From NCBI GenBank assembly GCA_025504975.1, contig JANUWI010000006.1, forward strand, positions 744,001-808,000: DNA of 64,000 nucleotides. Direction: 5' to 3'. The stretch comes from Plenodomus lindquistii (taxonomy: Eukaryota > Ascomycota > Dothideomycetes > Pleosporales > Leptosphaeriaceae). Numbering within the stretch: position 1 is the first letter of the stretch; each line of letters opens with the position of its first letter. This document shows, piece by piece, positions 1 through 12,200 of the stretch. Position numbers and translations under genes: made by a program. Below the pieces are notes generated by a model that did not search any database, was not told the DNA's origin, and saw only the letters and a list, made by a program, of their open reading frames with translations.

Positions 1-637
1 TTGGTATCACAGCGGGGCAGATCCCGAGAAACTCGAGACAGAACTCTTGACTTCCTTCAAAACCAATGTGATTGCCAATATCCACCTCTTCAACCTCGCC
101 ATGCCACTCATCCAGAAGGGCAACGTCAAAAAAATCATCACCATCTCTAGTGGCATGGCAGACATGGAGTTGGTTCGCAATTACGACGTTGTCGAAGGCG
201 GCCCTTACTCCATCGGAAAAGCAGCTATGAACATGGCTGTTGCGAAGTTTGGGGCAGAATACGCCAAAGACGGTGTGCTGTTCATGAGTGTATGTCCAGG
301 AGTGGTGGATACAGGGCTCTACAATGACCGTAAGCGTCAGGGTATTGAAATTTTGGATGGGAATCCCAGCTGATGCTGCTACAGTCACGGAGAAGCAACA
401 GCAACAGTTGGCTGTCCAGGGAGCCAAGTTCCAGCGTAAGTTTAGCCCCGTATATTGGGATTGATCTGCGCAAACACTTGCTGATCAAAATCTACAGGAT
501 ATGCCCCACACTTTGCGGGGCCGGCTACTCCCGAGGATGCGGTCAAGGATGTGCTGAGTGTCATTGAGAAGGCCAGCTTGGCCAATGGCGACAGCGGCAA
601 TTTCATCTCTCATCTCGGTACCAAGCAATGGCTATGA
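1..637 (+). CDS. Short-chain dehydrogenase/reductase, 3' part
   Basis: This is the C-terminal part of a classical SDR oxidoreductase; the Rossmann N-terminus lies left of the window. The frame is open from base 2. It shows the central helix, a serine strand (IITISSG) and the active-site YxxxK as YSIGK in GGPYSIGKAAMNMA, followed by the CPGVVDTG loop typical of SDRs. Three exons join in frame: to 329, 385-435 and 498-637, with introns 330-384 (GTAAGC...CAG) and 436-497 (GTAAGT...CAG). The joined C-terminus ends in SHLGTKQWL and gives 158 codons after base 46. The substrate cannot be told from this part. It converges on the acetylesterase gene, with only about 160 bases between the stops. Confidence 0.85.
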
Positions 638-796
638 AAGCATATCACAGGAACGAATGATCGGGATGAATGCAACGGAACTGATTGTTGGGGTGACTTT
701 TCACAAGAAATCGGGTTCAATAGTCTTGCGAGATGTATGATAGTGACGCTCAATATATACAAGCCACTACCATTTGCTGCGCAATATATTATTGAA

Positions 797-1652
797 CTAA
801 AGACAAGTTCCCTCGATGCTTGCTGTGGCGTTCTTGACAAAGCCGTTGAGAAATCCACCGCCACCGCACTGAATTCCCTTGACAAAAGCCTTGGCGATGA
901 CAGCCGCACCAGTGGGGTTGGTGTGGGTGTGATCTCCCGGGGCGAATAGAGCATCGGTCATGGTCTTGCCGTAGCTCTTCCAGATGTTGGCGCTGTACGC
1001 GCCGTGATCTACGTACATCGCGTTCGATCCCAATGCCTTTGCTACATCCTTTGCGTAGGTGACAAAGCGATTAGCACTGTAGACGAACGAGCCGGTCTCC
1101 CATGGGTTGTTGGGTGTTTGGCTGGCAACGATAACCTTGGCACCCTTTGCAATGAGCTTCTTGCCGGCTTCGGTGAGGTAATAGTTGTATGTGTGGACCG
1201 TGACTGCCTGGCCGTTGTAGGTTGATTGACACGTCTCAGATCCGGTTCCAGGGCATACTGATCGGCCGTTATCAGTAGTGGACAGGGAACCACCGTCGTT
1301 GTGACCGAATTCAATGATGACAATGTCGTTGGGCTTGACGAGGTTGATGATCTCGTCAAAGCGGCCCTCAACCGTGTATGATCGAGAGCTGCGACCACCA
1401 ATAGCCTTGTTGACGACGGGAAGAGTAAGCGAGTAGGGGAGATATACACCCCAGCCTGTGTGGAAATGTTAACGATGCTTCTGTGCATGATTGCTTGCAC
1501 GAAAACATACCATCAATGACGCCGTTGCCCCTCGCCATCGTCGAATCACCAGCCATGTACACAGTCTGCGCACGCTTAGACACATCGGCGGGAGCACCGA
1601 GTGTTGTGGCAGTGAACGCCAAGAGCGAAAGGAAGCTTGTTGAAGAAAGCAT
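797..1652 (-). CDS. Rhamnogalacturonan acetylesterase (CE12, SGNH hydrolase), secreted
   Basis: The predicted enzyme removes acetyl groups from the rhamnogalacturonan I backbone of pectin outside the cell. Two exons, 1511-1652 and 797-1455, are separated by a 55-base intron (GTATGT...CACAG) and encode 266 aa. The ATG at 1652 was chosen because it opens directly on a signal peptide (MLSSTSFLSLLAFTATTLGA). SGNH blocks are visible: block I AGDSTMARG with the nucleophile Ser, then NKAIGGRSSRSY, then EFGHNDGG with the block III Asn, and near the C-terminus APGDHTHTNPTG carrying the Asp/His pair. Length and motif order match fungal CE12 enzymes. A TATA box lies 82 bases upstream of the ATG. The C-terminus is Cys- and Gly-containing and ends in EGTCL. 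Confidence 0.93.
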
Positions 1653-1727
1653 TGTGAAGGCTTGATTTTCCTTGCTCTTGCTAAGTGCCTGGAGGATGCC
1701 AAACTTCACAAGCCTGGGGCACACAGC

Positions 1728-1734
1728 TATATAC
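1728..1734 (-). promoter_or_regulatory. TATA box of the acetylesterase gene
   Basis: TATATAG on the minus strand begins 82 bases before the chosen ATG at 1652, a normal distance for a TATA-containing fungal promoter. Seen in the sequence; use not tested. Confidence 0.5.
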
Positions 1735-4700
1735 TACCCAGCATATGAACGCATTGTTTCATCCATCCAATCCGAACGACTTCTCCTGGCGACATTCGCC
1801 CCCTCGTAAACAAGTATTGATCCGGGGTAGCGCAGCCACATTTCTCCGTAAAATCAACGTGGCGGACAGGTGCAAACAAGGGTCCACAAGACGATCATCT
1901 TGAAACAAATTACAGTACCCCAGGTTAACGGTATCCGTGGTGAGGGGAGCCTCCCGAGAGGACGGCTTTGCTCGCGCCGAGCCCGGCACTTAAGCTGCAA
2001 CGTGACACGATCGTGAAGTAGGGGTTCATGTTACGGATATTTACAAGGGTCCGCGGGTTATCGCATCCCGAAACCAGGAAGCATTGTCATTTTGGTCTTA
2101 GACTTTGACTCGTGATCTTGAATTAGCTTCCGCTTGTGCGAGGTGGTTGTTCTGGATGGAGGAATGATAGTGTAATCTTGACGGCGACTCGCGCATGATG
2201 ATGCGTGGTCATGATCAAGCGTAGACCTTCGTACCGACACGGTCAATTTCGCTCCGAAACGGTGCTACTGTGATTAGCTCGACAATTCGCTATCCACAAC
2301 GCAGAACGCGTGCTCACATGAACGGACTTGGCCCGTATCAGGCCTGACAATCAATGACGAGAATTCAAAGTGAAGCTTTCCCGGCGCTGTTGTGGTTGCG
2401 ACTTACAAGGAAAGTCGGCGTTTCGTGCATCGGTTGTTTCTCACTCCATCTTACAGGGTGTAGACACATCGGATTGGATCCTTGCGTAGGTCAGACTGAT
2501 ATTTCCCTCGGTCAATTCGACACAAATGAACAGACCCTTTACTCGTAACCACTCTGGCACATTGCTGGATTGCATGCACTTCAGACTGAGCGGCAGCCAA
2601 TTATCTTGACCTATGTCAGCACCGGTAATGTCCTCCTCTCCCTTCAAACACTGTGCTGCAACGGAAGCAGCACCGGAAGAGTTCCAGAAACCTTCCCTTC
2701 ACCTGTAAGTCAGAAGAAGCGCCAGTGCTCGGCGACGGATGAGGGGACTCGACACAGAGTTATTGGTGACAACTCGAACGATAGAGAGAAAGAAATGGGA
2801 ACCCATTTCGCCATCGAAGCTAACTCATTCGAACCCATCGTTGTTATCATCGCCGCTGCCACTGCTGCACAAGCCGAGTACTGTGTTACGGGAGGAATTC
2901 CTGGATATGTAGTAGTCGACATGTTTTCCGAGGTTGAAGCCATCTCGCCAGCTTCGCTCTCTGCAGGGAATGCGTCGAGCGCGGTTGGGACACAGGAGGG
3001 ATTTTTAGCTGTAGGACTGATATAGTCTGAGCAAGATCCACGATAGATTGGGATGAGTCGACGAAGGTGTCCCATGCCAGTTCTATAGCCATGCCACCTC
3101 GTGAGCCAGCTACGATCTGCATGACCACAACGTACATCTTCAGGAGTACATTTCCTGCTAGTACTTTTGACTAGCCTGCTCATTTGGAGTGAGATCCTGC
3201 AGATACTTGGCAAAGCTTGAATCCCATTGACTAAGAGCCTGCATACAGTAATGTCCGAGTACACCCTAGCCCAAGCAGGGTAACGAGGAGCCCGAGGGTC
3301 TTTATCTGCAACGCCTGATACCCCCAACATGCATCAGAAGAGTCGAACAATATCATTGCGAGCTTCAGTATTGGTTATATATACCATGGAAACCTTTGGG
3401 CATTCTGGCGCATTTTCCAGCTTGTACCTGTAAGGTGACGAGTCATCGGGGAAGGTCATGGCCTGGATATCGAAGCGGTAGAGAACGTGGCCAACCGAAT
3501 CATGTGTTGGTAAATTCTTCGGATTGTCCTTGTGTTCGCTATGATCTTCAGCCCGTCACGGAGTTGCATATTAGTGGGGGCATAGTTTCCAGCGAGGCCT
3601 TTTCAGATCGACGTTACCGCCTTGGTGAGCCTTTATGAGCTCTTTTGGCGTCTCATTGCGGCCATGTAATGTACCAAGGCGAAGTCGCGATCTGAGTCTC
3701 AGGAGACGGACGCTATGTTCTCGAAGCGTTCATGCAAGCTGCTGAGCGCAAGGACGCCATGCTTGATAGCTGGTCCAGTGCAACCCGGCTGTATGACCTT
3801 CTGACACTATGACTCAGACGCAAAAAAACTCGGTCCATCTTGGAAGTATGTGCGTTTGGAAGTAATGGAAGGGGCGGTTTCTCCTATGAATCAGAGCTTA
3901 GGCTTGGTGACGGATGCCTACACATACTATAGCGCAGAGCCTGCTGAGGGACTATGAGCAAGGAAGAATGCGGTGCGATGCAGCAGAACTGGGGTCTTTT
4001 TTTGCGAATCTGGTGGCATATCCTTCACTTTTCTGCCACTTTTGGTATACCTTTGGCACGCCGGTCTTGCCTCATCCCACTTGACGCGCCGGGATCTTGC
4101 TTTGAGTCAGTGGACGCTCGCAATTCAACCAGTCGGCCCATCGTGTAAATGCTTACCTGCAAGTCTTACACCCGGTATTGGCCCGTATTTCGAATTGCTT
4201 CTCTGCCTGTCGTGATTGTTGTTCATCCACCCCGAATCGATATTGAGAAATCAGATAAATATGAGAGTGAAGATATATTTTTACTTGTTGACCGAGCATT
4301 CTCTGATTGCCACACCCAGATCGACTGGCTCGAACGACATTTGGTGGCCGCCTGTAATGGGCGGCACCTGCCTGCTGACATAGACCAAGATCCAAGGGCT
4401 GGATGAAAATAACTGGCTTATTATAAATCCTTTGCGGGAAGAGACGTTTGGAGCATTGGAAATATTTACGAACTCAGCCTATTGTGTAGGCCTTTCATGC
4501 AGTCGGCGAGTACGTCCTTGTGTTAAAGTCAGCCTTGGAATATCACATGTAAGCTAACAAACTGCTTAATGATATCTGCCAGTGCTATACACCTGACGAC
4601 AAACTTCACCTCCTACGGCCACATGCATTGTTGTAAACGTGGTGTCGCTACTTGCATCCAGACTCATTTCGCAACCTCTGCTGAGCTGACCCGGTACGTT

Positions 4701-4930
4701 CACCAAGAATAATCGCTGTAAGGCGTATCGTTCTTTCGCGGTGGTACCTACCGTAGTCTAGACAAACAAACCGCGTCCACGCTCTCACCTTCGACATTCA
4801 AATCATCTTCGAGAAGTAGGTCCTGGAATCTTGAATTGCCCGTTGTAAATCTGCTATCAGGATTGAAGGATTCTTGCAAAGGCGTTAATTGTTACTTTCT
4901 TCATATCACAAATCTCCCGTCTAATCCAAA
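1735..4930. other. Long gene-poor intergenic stretch
   Basis: No ORF here matches a family I recognise. The longest frames (plus 2570-3025, minus 2710-3330, plus 3954-4215) overlap one another and lack a consistent coding look, apart from the decayed-looking stretch at 2886-3330 listed separately. There is no TE-like ORF and no strong AT bias that would mark an RIP block. Confidence 0.5.
2886..3330 (-). pseudogene. Possible decayed gene fragment, family unknown
   Basis: Protein-like reading is split over frames on the minus strand. From ATG 3244 one frame reads MQALSQWDSSFAKYLQDL and stops at a TAG after about 27 codons, with a TGA shortly after. A second frame (3137-2886) then reads MYVVVMQIVAGSRGG and continues with a protein-like composition. 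A third frame from ATG 3330 is open for 206 codons but looks less natural. The pattern suits an old gene with stops and frameshifts, or undetected introns. I do not recognise the family, and the stretch may simply be chance ORFs. Confidence 0.22.
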
Positions 4931-5260
4931 GCTCTGATTTTGGATGCAATCATCATTCCCACTCTCCTACCCATCCCCCCTCCTACCACCACCACCCACA
5001 CCCCTCCCTCTACTACCCTCTCGCAACCCAGCCCAGCCCAGCACTGTACCACACACACGCATCCATCGTCCCACACACACAACATGCCAACCCCCCCCCC
5101 CCCCCCCCCCCCCACGTACGTACGTACGCCGCCTGCACGCCACGCAACTTGTGCGTCAAGCTTGCGGAACGCGTGGCCTAGCTGTGCGTGTGTCACGCAT
5201 TAGGGATATGCATTTGTTTTATATATCTATCTGAAAGGGGGGGGGGGCTACATGCAGCGT
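4931..5260. repeat. Low-complexity stretch with C23 run and ACGT repeat
   Basis: The plus strand is pyrimidine-rich (CCTCC and CCACACC words), then has an uninterrupted run of 23 C at 5091-5113, followed directly by ACGTACGTACGTACG at 5114-5128. A run of 11 G follows at 5237-5247. The apparent ORFs here are proline or glycine homopolymer artefacts on the two strands. Confidence 0.85.
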
Positions 5261-6148
5261 TTGTAGTGTGGGGAGGGGAGGGGTAGATGTGGGATATAAT
5301 GGCTCTCGGTGTCGTGAGGGGGGGGAAGAAGTTGGTGTGTGGTGTGTATGGTGTATGGTGGATGAAGGATATGCGGGTTTATAGGAAATTGTAGTTGTAG
5401 TCGGACATGACTTACTTGGGCGCAGTCCTCAGTGGGCCAGTTCAAGTTCCAGTGAGTGGGATAGAGACAAACACGCGGATATGAAACTAGCACAAAGATT
5501 CTTCAATCTGATCTGTTGTGTTCAATATTGCCTCTGCCGTTGGCAACAAAAAAAAAAGAAGTCCCTCTATATATCTCTCTTCCCTCCAACCAACTAATCT
5601 ATATATGCTTCACATCCCCTCGCCTCCCCCTCACCTCACCTCTCCCTTCCTCCCCCCCAAATCCCTCCTCAGCACCTACCACCCCTCTCAACTCCCAAAA
5701 AAAGAATACTCCAAATTAAAAATACTTATAATCTCGCCCAGCTCCCCCCCCAAGCGCCCCAGGCACCGATAAAACCATACACACACAAAGATGCTCAAAG
5801 AAGGGAGGAGAGGCCCATGCAAAAAGCGCACTGCCGTGCATGCCAAAGATAATGCAAACAAGAGAAGGAAGGTTTGTGGACACCCAAGGGAAAGATGAGG
5901 GCGGGAGGCAAGTTTGCATTGTAAACAAGGAAAGTAACGCCGCCGGGGGAAAGGACCGAATCGTTGCTAAGTGGCCCTTTCCGTATGCAATCGTAAATGG
6001 TAGAAATATGCGGGGTTGATGTAGTGTAGTGTGGCTGTGGTATCGAACCTGTCGATAGGGAGAGTATGCCGCCGCAGGTGTGGATACCGTGGTCCGGATA
6101 TGCTAGAGGCTAGGAGATGTGTGAGATTTGGCGGAGCAATGATAGGCT
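5261..6148. other. 3' flank of the DUF1765 gene, no gene seen
   Basis: The stretch is CT-rich on the plus strand, with an A-run near 5549 and further C-runs near 5650 and 5746. It lies downstream of the minus-strand stop at 6149, so part of it is probably 3' UTR. No supported coding sequence. Confidence 0.4.
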
Positions 6149-9100
6149 TTAGCCCGGTCGTCTGAAGTTCTCGACGTTGAGCGAGGGTGTTTCGACTTGG
6201 CGGTTTGTCGGTACGCCCTCGTTCTTGCGCCTGTCGAAGAAGTTCTGACACTCGTGACTGACAAATGTCCACTCGGCGAGGGCGCGGCCAGCGTATGTGC
6301 TCGATGTTTTTGCGACACCAGTCGGTTCGATGCCAGTTACGGGGTCCATGTTGATTGCTCGGTGTTGGAGGAGGGTCTGGGCGGGTTGCGGCAAGCGGGG
6401 AGGCTGTAGGCGCATGTTCTGGTAGGTGCCAAAGCGCTTGTCAACCCACTCGAGGGAAAAGCGGAAGCTGTAAGAGCGGTGAGTTGTGGGCAGCGGTGCT
6501 GCTGGTTCAGGAGATGCCCGCTTTGTGGTGACAGCGTTATTTGGTGGATGAGCGCCGATGACCTTCAAATTCTCTTTCTCTTTGATGCTTGGTGCAGGGC
6601 TCTTTGCCTTCGCAGCCTTACTTGACCCTCCACCTATGAGACTGCGGAAGAGACCCCACTTCCCTTTTCCTGGCTCCTCGTCTGGGAAATCGCTAGAATC
6701 GGCTGACAGCATGGAAACTGGTCGAGGCTCAGGCTCTGGACTTGTACCGCTTGTAGGCGACGGTTTTGGTTGATGAGGATTCTGCACGACGCCATCGAAG
6801 GAGAGAAATGGCCCGTTGCTGGCAGTGATAGGGTTGTCATTACGTATAATGAGGAATCGTCGACCTGGTGCAGGATTGCACGCTTGTGTTGATGGGAAAA
6901 CGGCATCCTTCTTTTCAGCCTCTTGTTGAAGCCACAGATAGTGTGCCCATACAGTACGTAGACGGTCGCTCAGCGCTCGCTTGATCTCACTGCTTCCTGT
7001 TAGTCAAGTATTCGAAGACTAGTTCTGCACTGGGGACACGAACACTTCGACGTCAGTCTCCTCTCCATCGAAACGTGCGACTCTCCAGCAGAGCAGCCGC
7101 ATGAAATAGGATCGCACCATCGGGCACCAGTGGTTGAAACGGCTTTCAAAGAAAGCCGGCTCTAGCAGAAAGTCCAGACATAGGCTAGCCTTGCGCTGTT
7201 CATTGACGACCAGCGTAGGCCAGACACTGAACAGGAATGAGTACAGCTTGATCTCAGTACCAGTGTTATGACTCGAAGCCATCGCTTTGCACACGGAAAG
7301 CCAGAAGTCCCAATGCATGACTGAGTGGTGCTCGCTGTCGTGTTGTTCATAACGGACCATGATTGCAAACGCCTCTTCTAAGAAATCGCAAAGTGTGTAA
7401 CAAGCATTACTTTCGTAAATGGTGATCTTGCGGGCTTGCGCTTGTAGAAGACACGCAAAGCTTTCAGCAAACATTCGTCGTGCGGTGTGGAGATGCACGT
7501 TCCTCTCGGACAGGAAGTCGCGTATGAGCATTATCAAGCGGTTTTCCTGCATCTGTCTTGTAGCGTTTGCCGGCGGAAGGGACATGGCTGTCGCTGATGT
7601 GTCAGGCTCAAGCACATCGTCAAATGTGATTGGTAAGGCCGTTGCATTCGCTTGTGATGGTTCCTCAGGCTGTGGTGGTGCTGCATGCCTGTTGATAGTC
7701 GCATCGAGATTTACGAGCACTTGCGCGTGGACCATGAGCAATCCAGGCACACATATCCGCTCTGCGTTGCTCGGCTCAACGGGCAAAAATTCTGTGACGA
7801 GGATGTGGTAGTGTTTGACAAAGACGTAAAAGAGATCACTCTCAGCTCCGGACCAGCGCTTGGTCCAGAGTCCGTACCAGTCGAGATTGGCAACGGCTAG
7901 GGGTGGAGAGACAGATTGTCGTAGCGAGCGCATAGTCTTCGCAAGGGAGGAGAATTTAAGCGAGTGGAGGACAGGTGGGAAGCAGGCAGCGATGCGCTCA
8001 GATACATCGTCGAGCTTATCGAACTTTGACACGCCCGACTCCTCCATTACGCGCTTCATCATATCTAGAGATGGGTTCCATAATCGTACAAGGGTATCGG
8101 CGATTCCGGGGCAAAAACAAAAAACGTAGGCGGACGTCTTACCGCAGAAAGTCACGAGACTAGCTGCAGCGTTTCGAAGAGACATCTTCTCAACGACAAA
8201 GGCCATTTGCGATAGGAGATTCTGGGTAAAGATGTTGCGGACATTGTGATAGACAGAGTCAGCGAGGAAGTCGGACGAGCTGGAGGCGCTGGAGGTGTTT
8301 GTGGTCGTAGAAGGGGTCGCTGCTCGGTCTGCAAGTGCGCAAAAGGGAGATGGCCAAAGTCTCCATTCGGACCTCTCCATGACGCCAATGATGCCCTCGA
8401 GAATGGCGGGGCGATCTGTGCCTGACATGGACTGGCCATTTCGGCCTGCGACCAGTTCGAGCAGGCCTGTCCACCACCCGTTCAAGATGTTTGTTCTGCG
8501 GTCCAAGTCTTCTGCGCGGAGCTTGTGATTCGAGGGGTGGGAGGCATACTGGCGAAGGAAAGGGAGGAGGGACGTGCGGACGACGTTGGCCTTGAGCGCG
8601 CTTGACTTGGACTGGAACCTGTTTCACGTTAGCACATGGGCAAGGTTCAAGACACTGCGACCATTTCGTACTTGCGCAGGTCCGCGTCGAGCGTCCGAAA
8701 CGCCGTCCACAGCTCATCCTTCTTGCGGGGCTCCGTCTTTATGTTTTTGAGCTTTTCGGCCGACGTGTTGCGTGGCAGGGGCGGAATGGGGTTGGGGCCG
8801 AGGGGCGTGTGCGGCTGCGAGTAGTGGGGGAGCTGCTCGGTGGAGAAGGACTTGGGCACGGCAGGCGAGGAGCTAGTGGTTGCGTTGAAGAGGCTGCTGA
8901 GGCGGTTGCTCTTCTTGCTGAGGGGCACCGGCTGCTGGAGGTCGTGGGGCGCCGCGTCCCTTACCTCGGACTCTTCAGGAATGCTGATGGTGTTGGTGGG
9001 CCGCTGGCGTTTGGGAGCTTCCGTGGCCGACGGGCCGTCACTGCTGTTCCTCTTCGTGTTCTTGTCCTTGTTCTTGTCCTTGTCTGTGTCTTTGCTGCTG

Positions 9101-9666
9101 TCCTTGTTGCTGGTGCTGTCGTGCGTCTTTTGTGCGGGCTTGCCCCTCGTTGGCGAAGATGACCGCTGCTGCTGCGAAACGACCCACGACTTCCTGCGCA
9201 GCTTAGTCATGGATCGTGCCGGCGAGCCAGCGGGCGCATCCGTCTTCTGCTTGACCGCCTCGGAGCGCCCGCGGTCCGGCATGGGCTCGGCAGAGGCGTC
9301 TCTGCTCTTGCTGGAAAAGGGGAGGAAGCGCGACGACTTGCGCTGCGTCAAGGAGGGCTTCAGGGTTGGCCGCATCTGCACGGCCTCTGGGGCCTCTTCA
9401 GACGAGGGGCTCGACCCGCCTGACGAGCTGTCCGACGTTCGCTCGCCATGGCCCGTCTTGTCTCCGTCCGACTCATTGCTCAGGTCCGCCGTGTCGACGT
9501 CCTTGACACGGGGAAAGTAGGTGTAGGACGCGGCTTTGGGCAGCTGGGTGCGCTCGGGTTCGCGTGACGGCGGCAGTCCGACTTCAGACACGGCGCGATT
9601 GCGGCCTCGAATGGCGTTGGCGAGGGAGAATTGTCCACGGGGCGCCGCAGCGACGGCGACGGGCAT
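6149..9666 (-). CDS. DUF1765 / UPF0592-type protein
   Basis: Large fungal protein of unknown function, assigned by overall look to the DUF1765 (UPF0592) family. Three exons join in frame: 8672-9666, 7031-8618 and 6149-6985, giving 1139 aa. Intron 1 is GTACGA...ACAG (8619-8671). Intron 2 is 45 bases (6986-7030, donor GTGCAG, branch CTAAC) and is the less certain one. Residues 1 to about 330 are Ser, Lys and Pro rich and disordered, with a charged block of SKDTDKDKNKDKN type. The middle (about 330-860) is helical and conserved-looking and should hold the domain, with stretches such as WWTGLLELVAGRNG and YSFLFSVWPTLVVNEQ. The C-terminal 280 residues are again low complexity with a short SYSFRFSLEWVDKRFG block. 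Membrane association is claimed for the family; I see no clear TM helix. Confidence 0.65.
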
Positions 9667-11708
9667 GGCGAGGTGTGGCTATGAGACGAAACAAGACAAG
9701 ACAAGACCAGACAACGCCGGTGGAAGTGGAACTGTCGCAAAGCAGGTGCGTCGGCCCAGAATTGGACTGTTGCTGTTTGCCTGGCGTCGTTTAGCGGCTC
9801 ATAGCGATGCTCGAAATAGGCACTGGAGAGTGTAGAGGACGGTGTCCACGGGCAAAGACGTCACAGGGCAGGCAGGCAGTCGGAAACGAGCGGATTGCGT
9901 GGACGAGGGTCTGAGGGCCGCGAAAACGAGTGCAGCAGGCCAGGCAGGAGTTCCGTAGCGACCGACAGACGTTCAGATGCAAGATGGACCGCACGCTGAC
10001 ACCGCTGGGGGCTTGTCCAACTCTTAGGCCATTGACGCCTGCAGAGGCGGATCAAGAGGGCGCTAGCAGGGATGGCGAGGAGGGTGGCATTTCGCGTGCG
10101 CAGATCTCGTCGGACTGATGTCTAATATTAAAGTCGGCGCCCATGACAGGCGCTGCCATTCGCCCATGGCTGGCCTCGCCGCCATGTCTCCAGTCTTGAC
10201 GGGTCTTGACGGCACCATGGCACCATGATGCTGTGAGCTTGCCTCTGGCCCTCTGCCCACATGCCCGTGTGACTTTCTTCCAAGTCTGCCCTGTGCGGTC
10301 CGCTGTCTGTCCATAGCGTGCGCGACATGTTGATTCCACACCCCACAACTTACAAGACTGCAATCTCCCCATCATGCCCCGGTCGTTAGCACCGAGTCGC
10401 ATATCGTTTGATTCCAGGGCGATGACGACTCCACCGCGTATGTAACGGCGCCTACCGCCCGTGGTGTCGCAAGAAGCGCACGCAGTCAGTCAGGCCAAGT
10501 CCAAGTCGAAGCCGAAGCCATGCCGCGTGTCTTGCAAGTTGCGTTGCTAAAATGCCAGCCATGTGGATTCTCAACCAGAAAAATTGCTAGCATGCACTAG
10601 GCACCACGTTCCCACCTCGGTCTGCATCAGCCGTCTTCCGCTCCGTTCTATCAGCCTCGCCTTCTAACTTCTCGCGCCTGTGCCTGCAGCCGCCAGCCAG
10701 CGACAGCCAACCACGCACCGTTTCAGAGTCATGCCCTTTTCGCCGGCCTTTGCGCAGATAACGACCGCCGGGAGAGCGGGGCCCGGATGGAGCTGTGTCC
10801 GCCTACGCACGGCCGCCCATCTGCTCCTCTCCTGAGGCCATGGGATTCGGATTCCCACCGAGCCATCTAGATAGATTCATATGTACATGGCTGCCGCTGA
10901 CTTGCTTGCATGCGTTTTGTTTTGTTTTGTTTTGTCTTGCAATGGAGTCCAGTTCCAGAGTGTTCCGGGCTTATCCATCATGGTTCCAGCCATCATGAGA
11001 CAATTAGACTCCAGCTCACCTGCTGCTTGTTCCGCTCATGACACACCCATCCTCACTCTGCTGATCTATCGGTGCGGTCTGCATTGCATAGACGACGCAC
11101 GAGAATCAATGCTGCGCCGCATCGATAGCGTATGGCTTGCCTTATCGATGCATCTGTGGTCGCCTAACCTGGTAGGACTATGTATGCATACGTATACACT
11201 GCTTCGAGGCGCTTTCTTCCCATCAGAGCTCCTAACGCAGTCGAATTGTTATCATCTATTGTACAGGACAATTAATTTTGTATTTCTGGTACCCATATTT
11301 ATCATGCCATGTATGAAACTACGCGTAGACTGTGCTGAACAACCTTGAAAGTGCGCAGAAGCTCGGCCATGCAGGCCCACTTCACATCAAGGGAACCGTG
11401 TTCGGTCTGTATAGCAGCAAGAGGAAGATTACTCAAGTCAGAATAAACAGAGTTTCAACCCCATGTGAAATTCGCCAGTAAGGTTTCGATAGTATTCCTC
11501 GGTTTCCATGTGCTGTGTGTCGGCTCTTGTACATGAGATTCCTGGGGGTGAAAGACTTCATTCGTCTGGAGGCTAAAGCGTATGCTTTCAGTCACGTGAT
11601 TTACACTTGTTGGCCTATTCGAGCCAGTCGGCTGCTTCAATTCTCAGTGATATTGACACAATCGCTAGTATTTTGATACAGTTGGCCCCTCATATCGGCA
11701 ATTCTCCT
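9667..11708. other. Intergenic: DUF1765 promoter and leader, no gene seen
   Basis: Upstream of the DUF1765 ATG, about 25-45 bases away, is a CTTGT pentamer repeat on the minus strand (9691-9710 region). A TTTTG pentamer repeat lies near 10914-10939. Long frames on either strand (for example 10052-10402 minus, 10881-11348 plus) have no recognisable product. Confidence 0.4.
10914..10939. repeat. TTTTG pentanucleotide microsatellite
   Basis: About four tandem copies of TTTTG followed by an imperfect TCTTG copy. It is intergenic and lies in no gene model. Confidence 0.8.
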
Positions 11709-12200
11709 CTAGTGTGTGGCCCCAGGGGTGGTGATGCTCTCATCCTCCTCCTCGAACCAATCTTCTGATGGCAGCACAGCGCCTCCCTCGCTCGAAGCAC
11801 CACCCTCGACCTCCACAGCCTGTGTCTCGTACGCCTTCAGCTCGTTTGCGATGTCGGTCTCCTCGGGAGAGGCGGGAGCCTTGGGAATGGTGAAGGTCTG
11901 GACGTGGCCCTCGGCATCGTTGGCCTTGACTTGCGGGACCTTGTAGTTCTTGAGCTCGCGGAGGTAGATATCCTGCACCAAGTCGGCTGCACCAATTGGG
12001 TCAGTACTGGCAATAGGCGGGTTGGCTAGATGAATCACCTGAGCGAACGGCCGAGGGGGTGATGAAGGTGCGGCGGGCCATGTAGGATGGCTGCTGGCGT
12101 GCGACGCGGACGAGCGCCTGGCGCTGCTGGGGGGTCAGTGGGTTCCTGCATAGAATTGGCGCGACAAGCGTACCGAGGCCCTGATGGATTGCGCGATCAT
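11709..12200 (-). CDS. ATP14: Mitochondrial F1Fo ATP synthase subunit h
   Basis: Peripheral-stalk subunit h of mitochondrial ATP synthase. Three exons, 12174-12200, 12039-12126 and 11709-11986, join in frame to 130 aa. The first coding exon is only 27 bases (MIAQSIRAS) and is followed by a 47-base intron. Exon 2 supplies the rest of the targeting peptide with an RRTF motif. The mature part begins ADLVQDIYLRELKNYK and contains KANDAEGHVQTFTIPKAP and ELKAYETQAVEVEGG, the hallmark segments of fungal subunit h, then an acidic C-terminus. This start was preferred over upstream frames because it restores the conserved mitochondrial presequence. The gene is divergent from TFIIB with 285 bases between the ATGs. 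Confidence 0.9.

Noticed and set aside
8602..9520. Two long plus-strand frames antisense to the DUF1765 gene
   Set aside because: They mirror the low-complexity, GC-rich disordered region of the real minus-strand exon.
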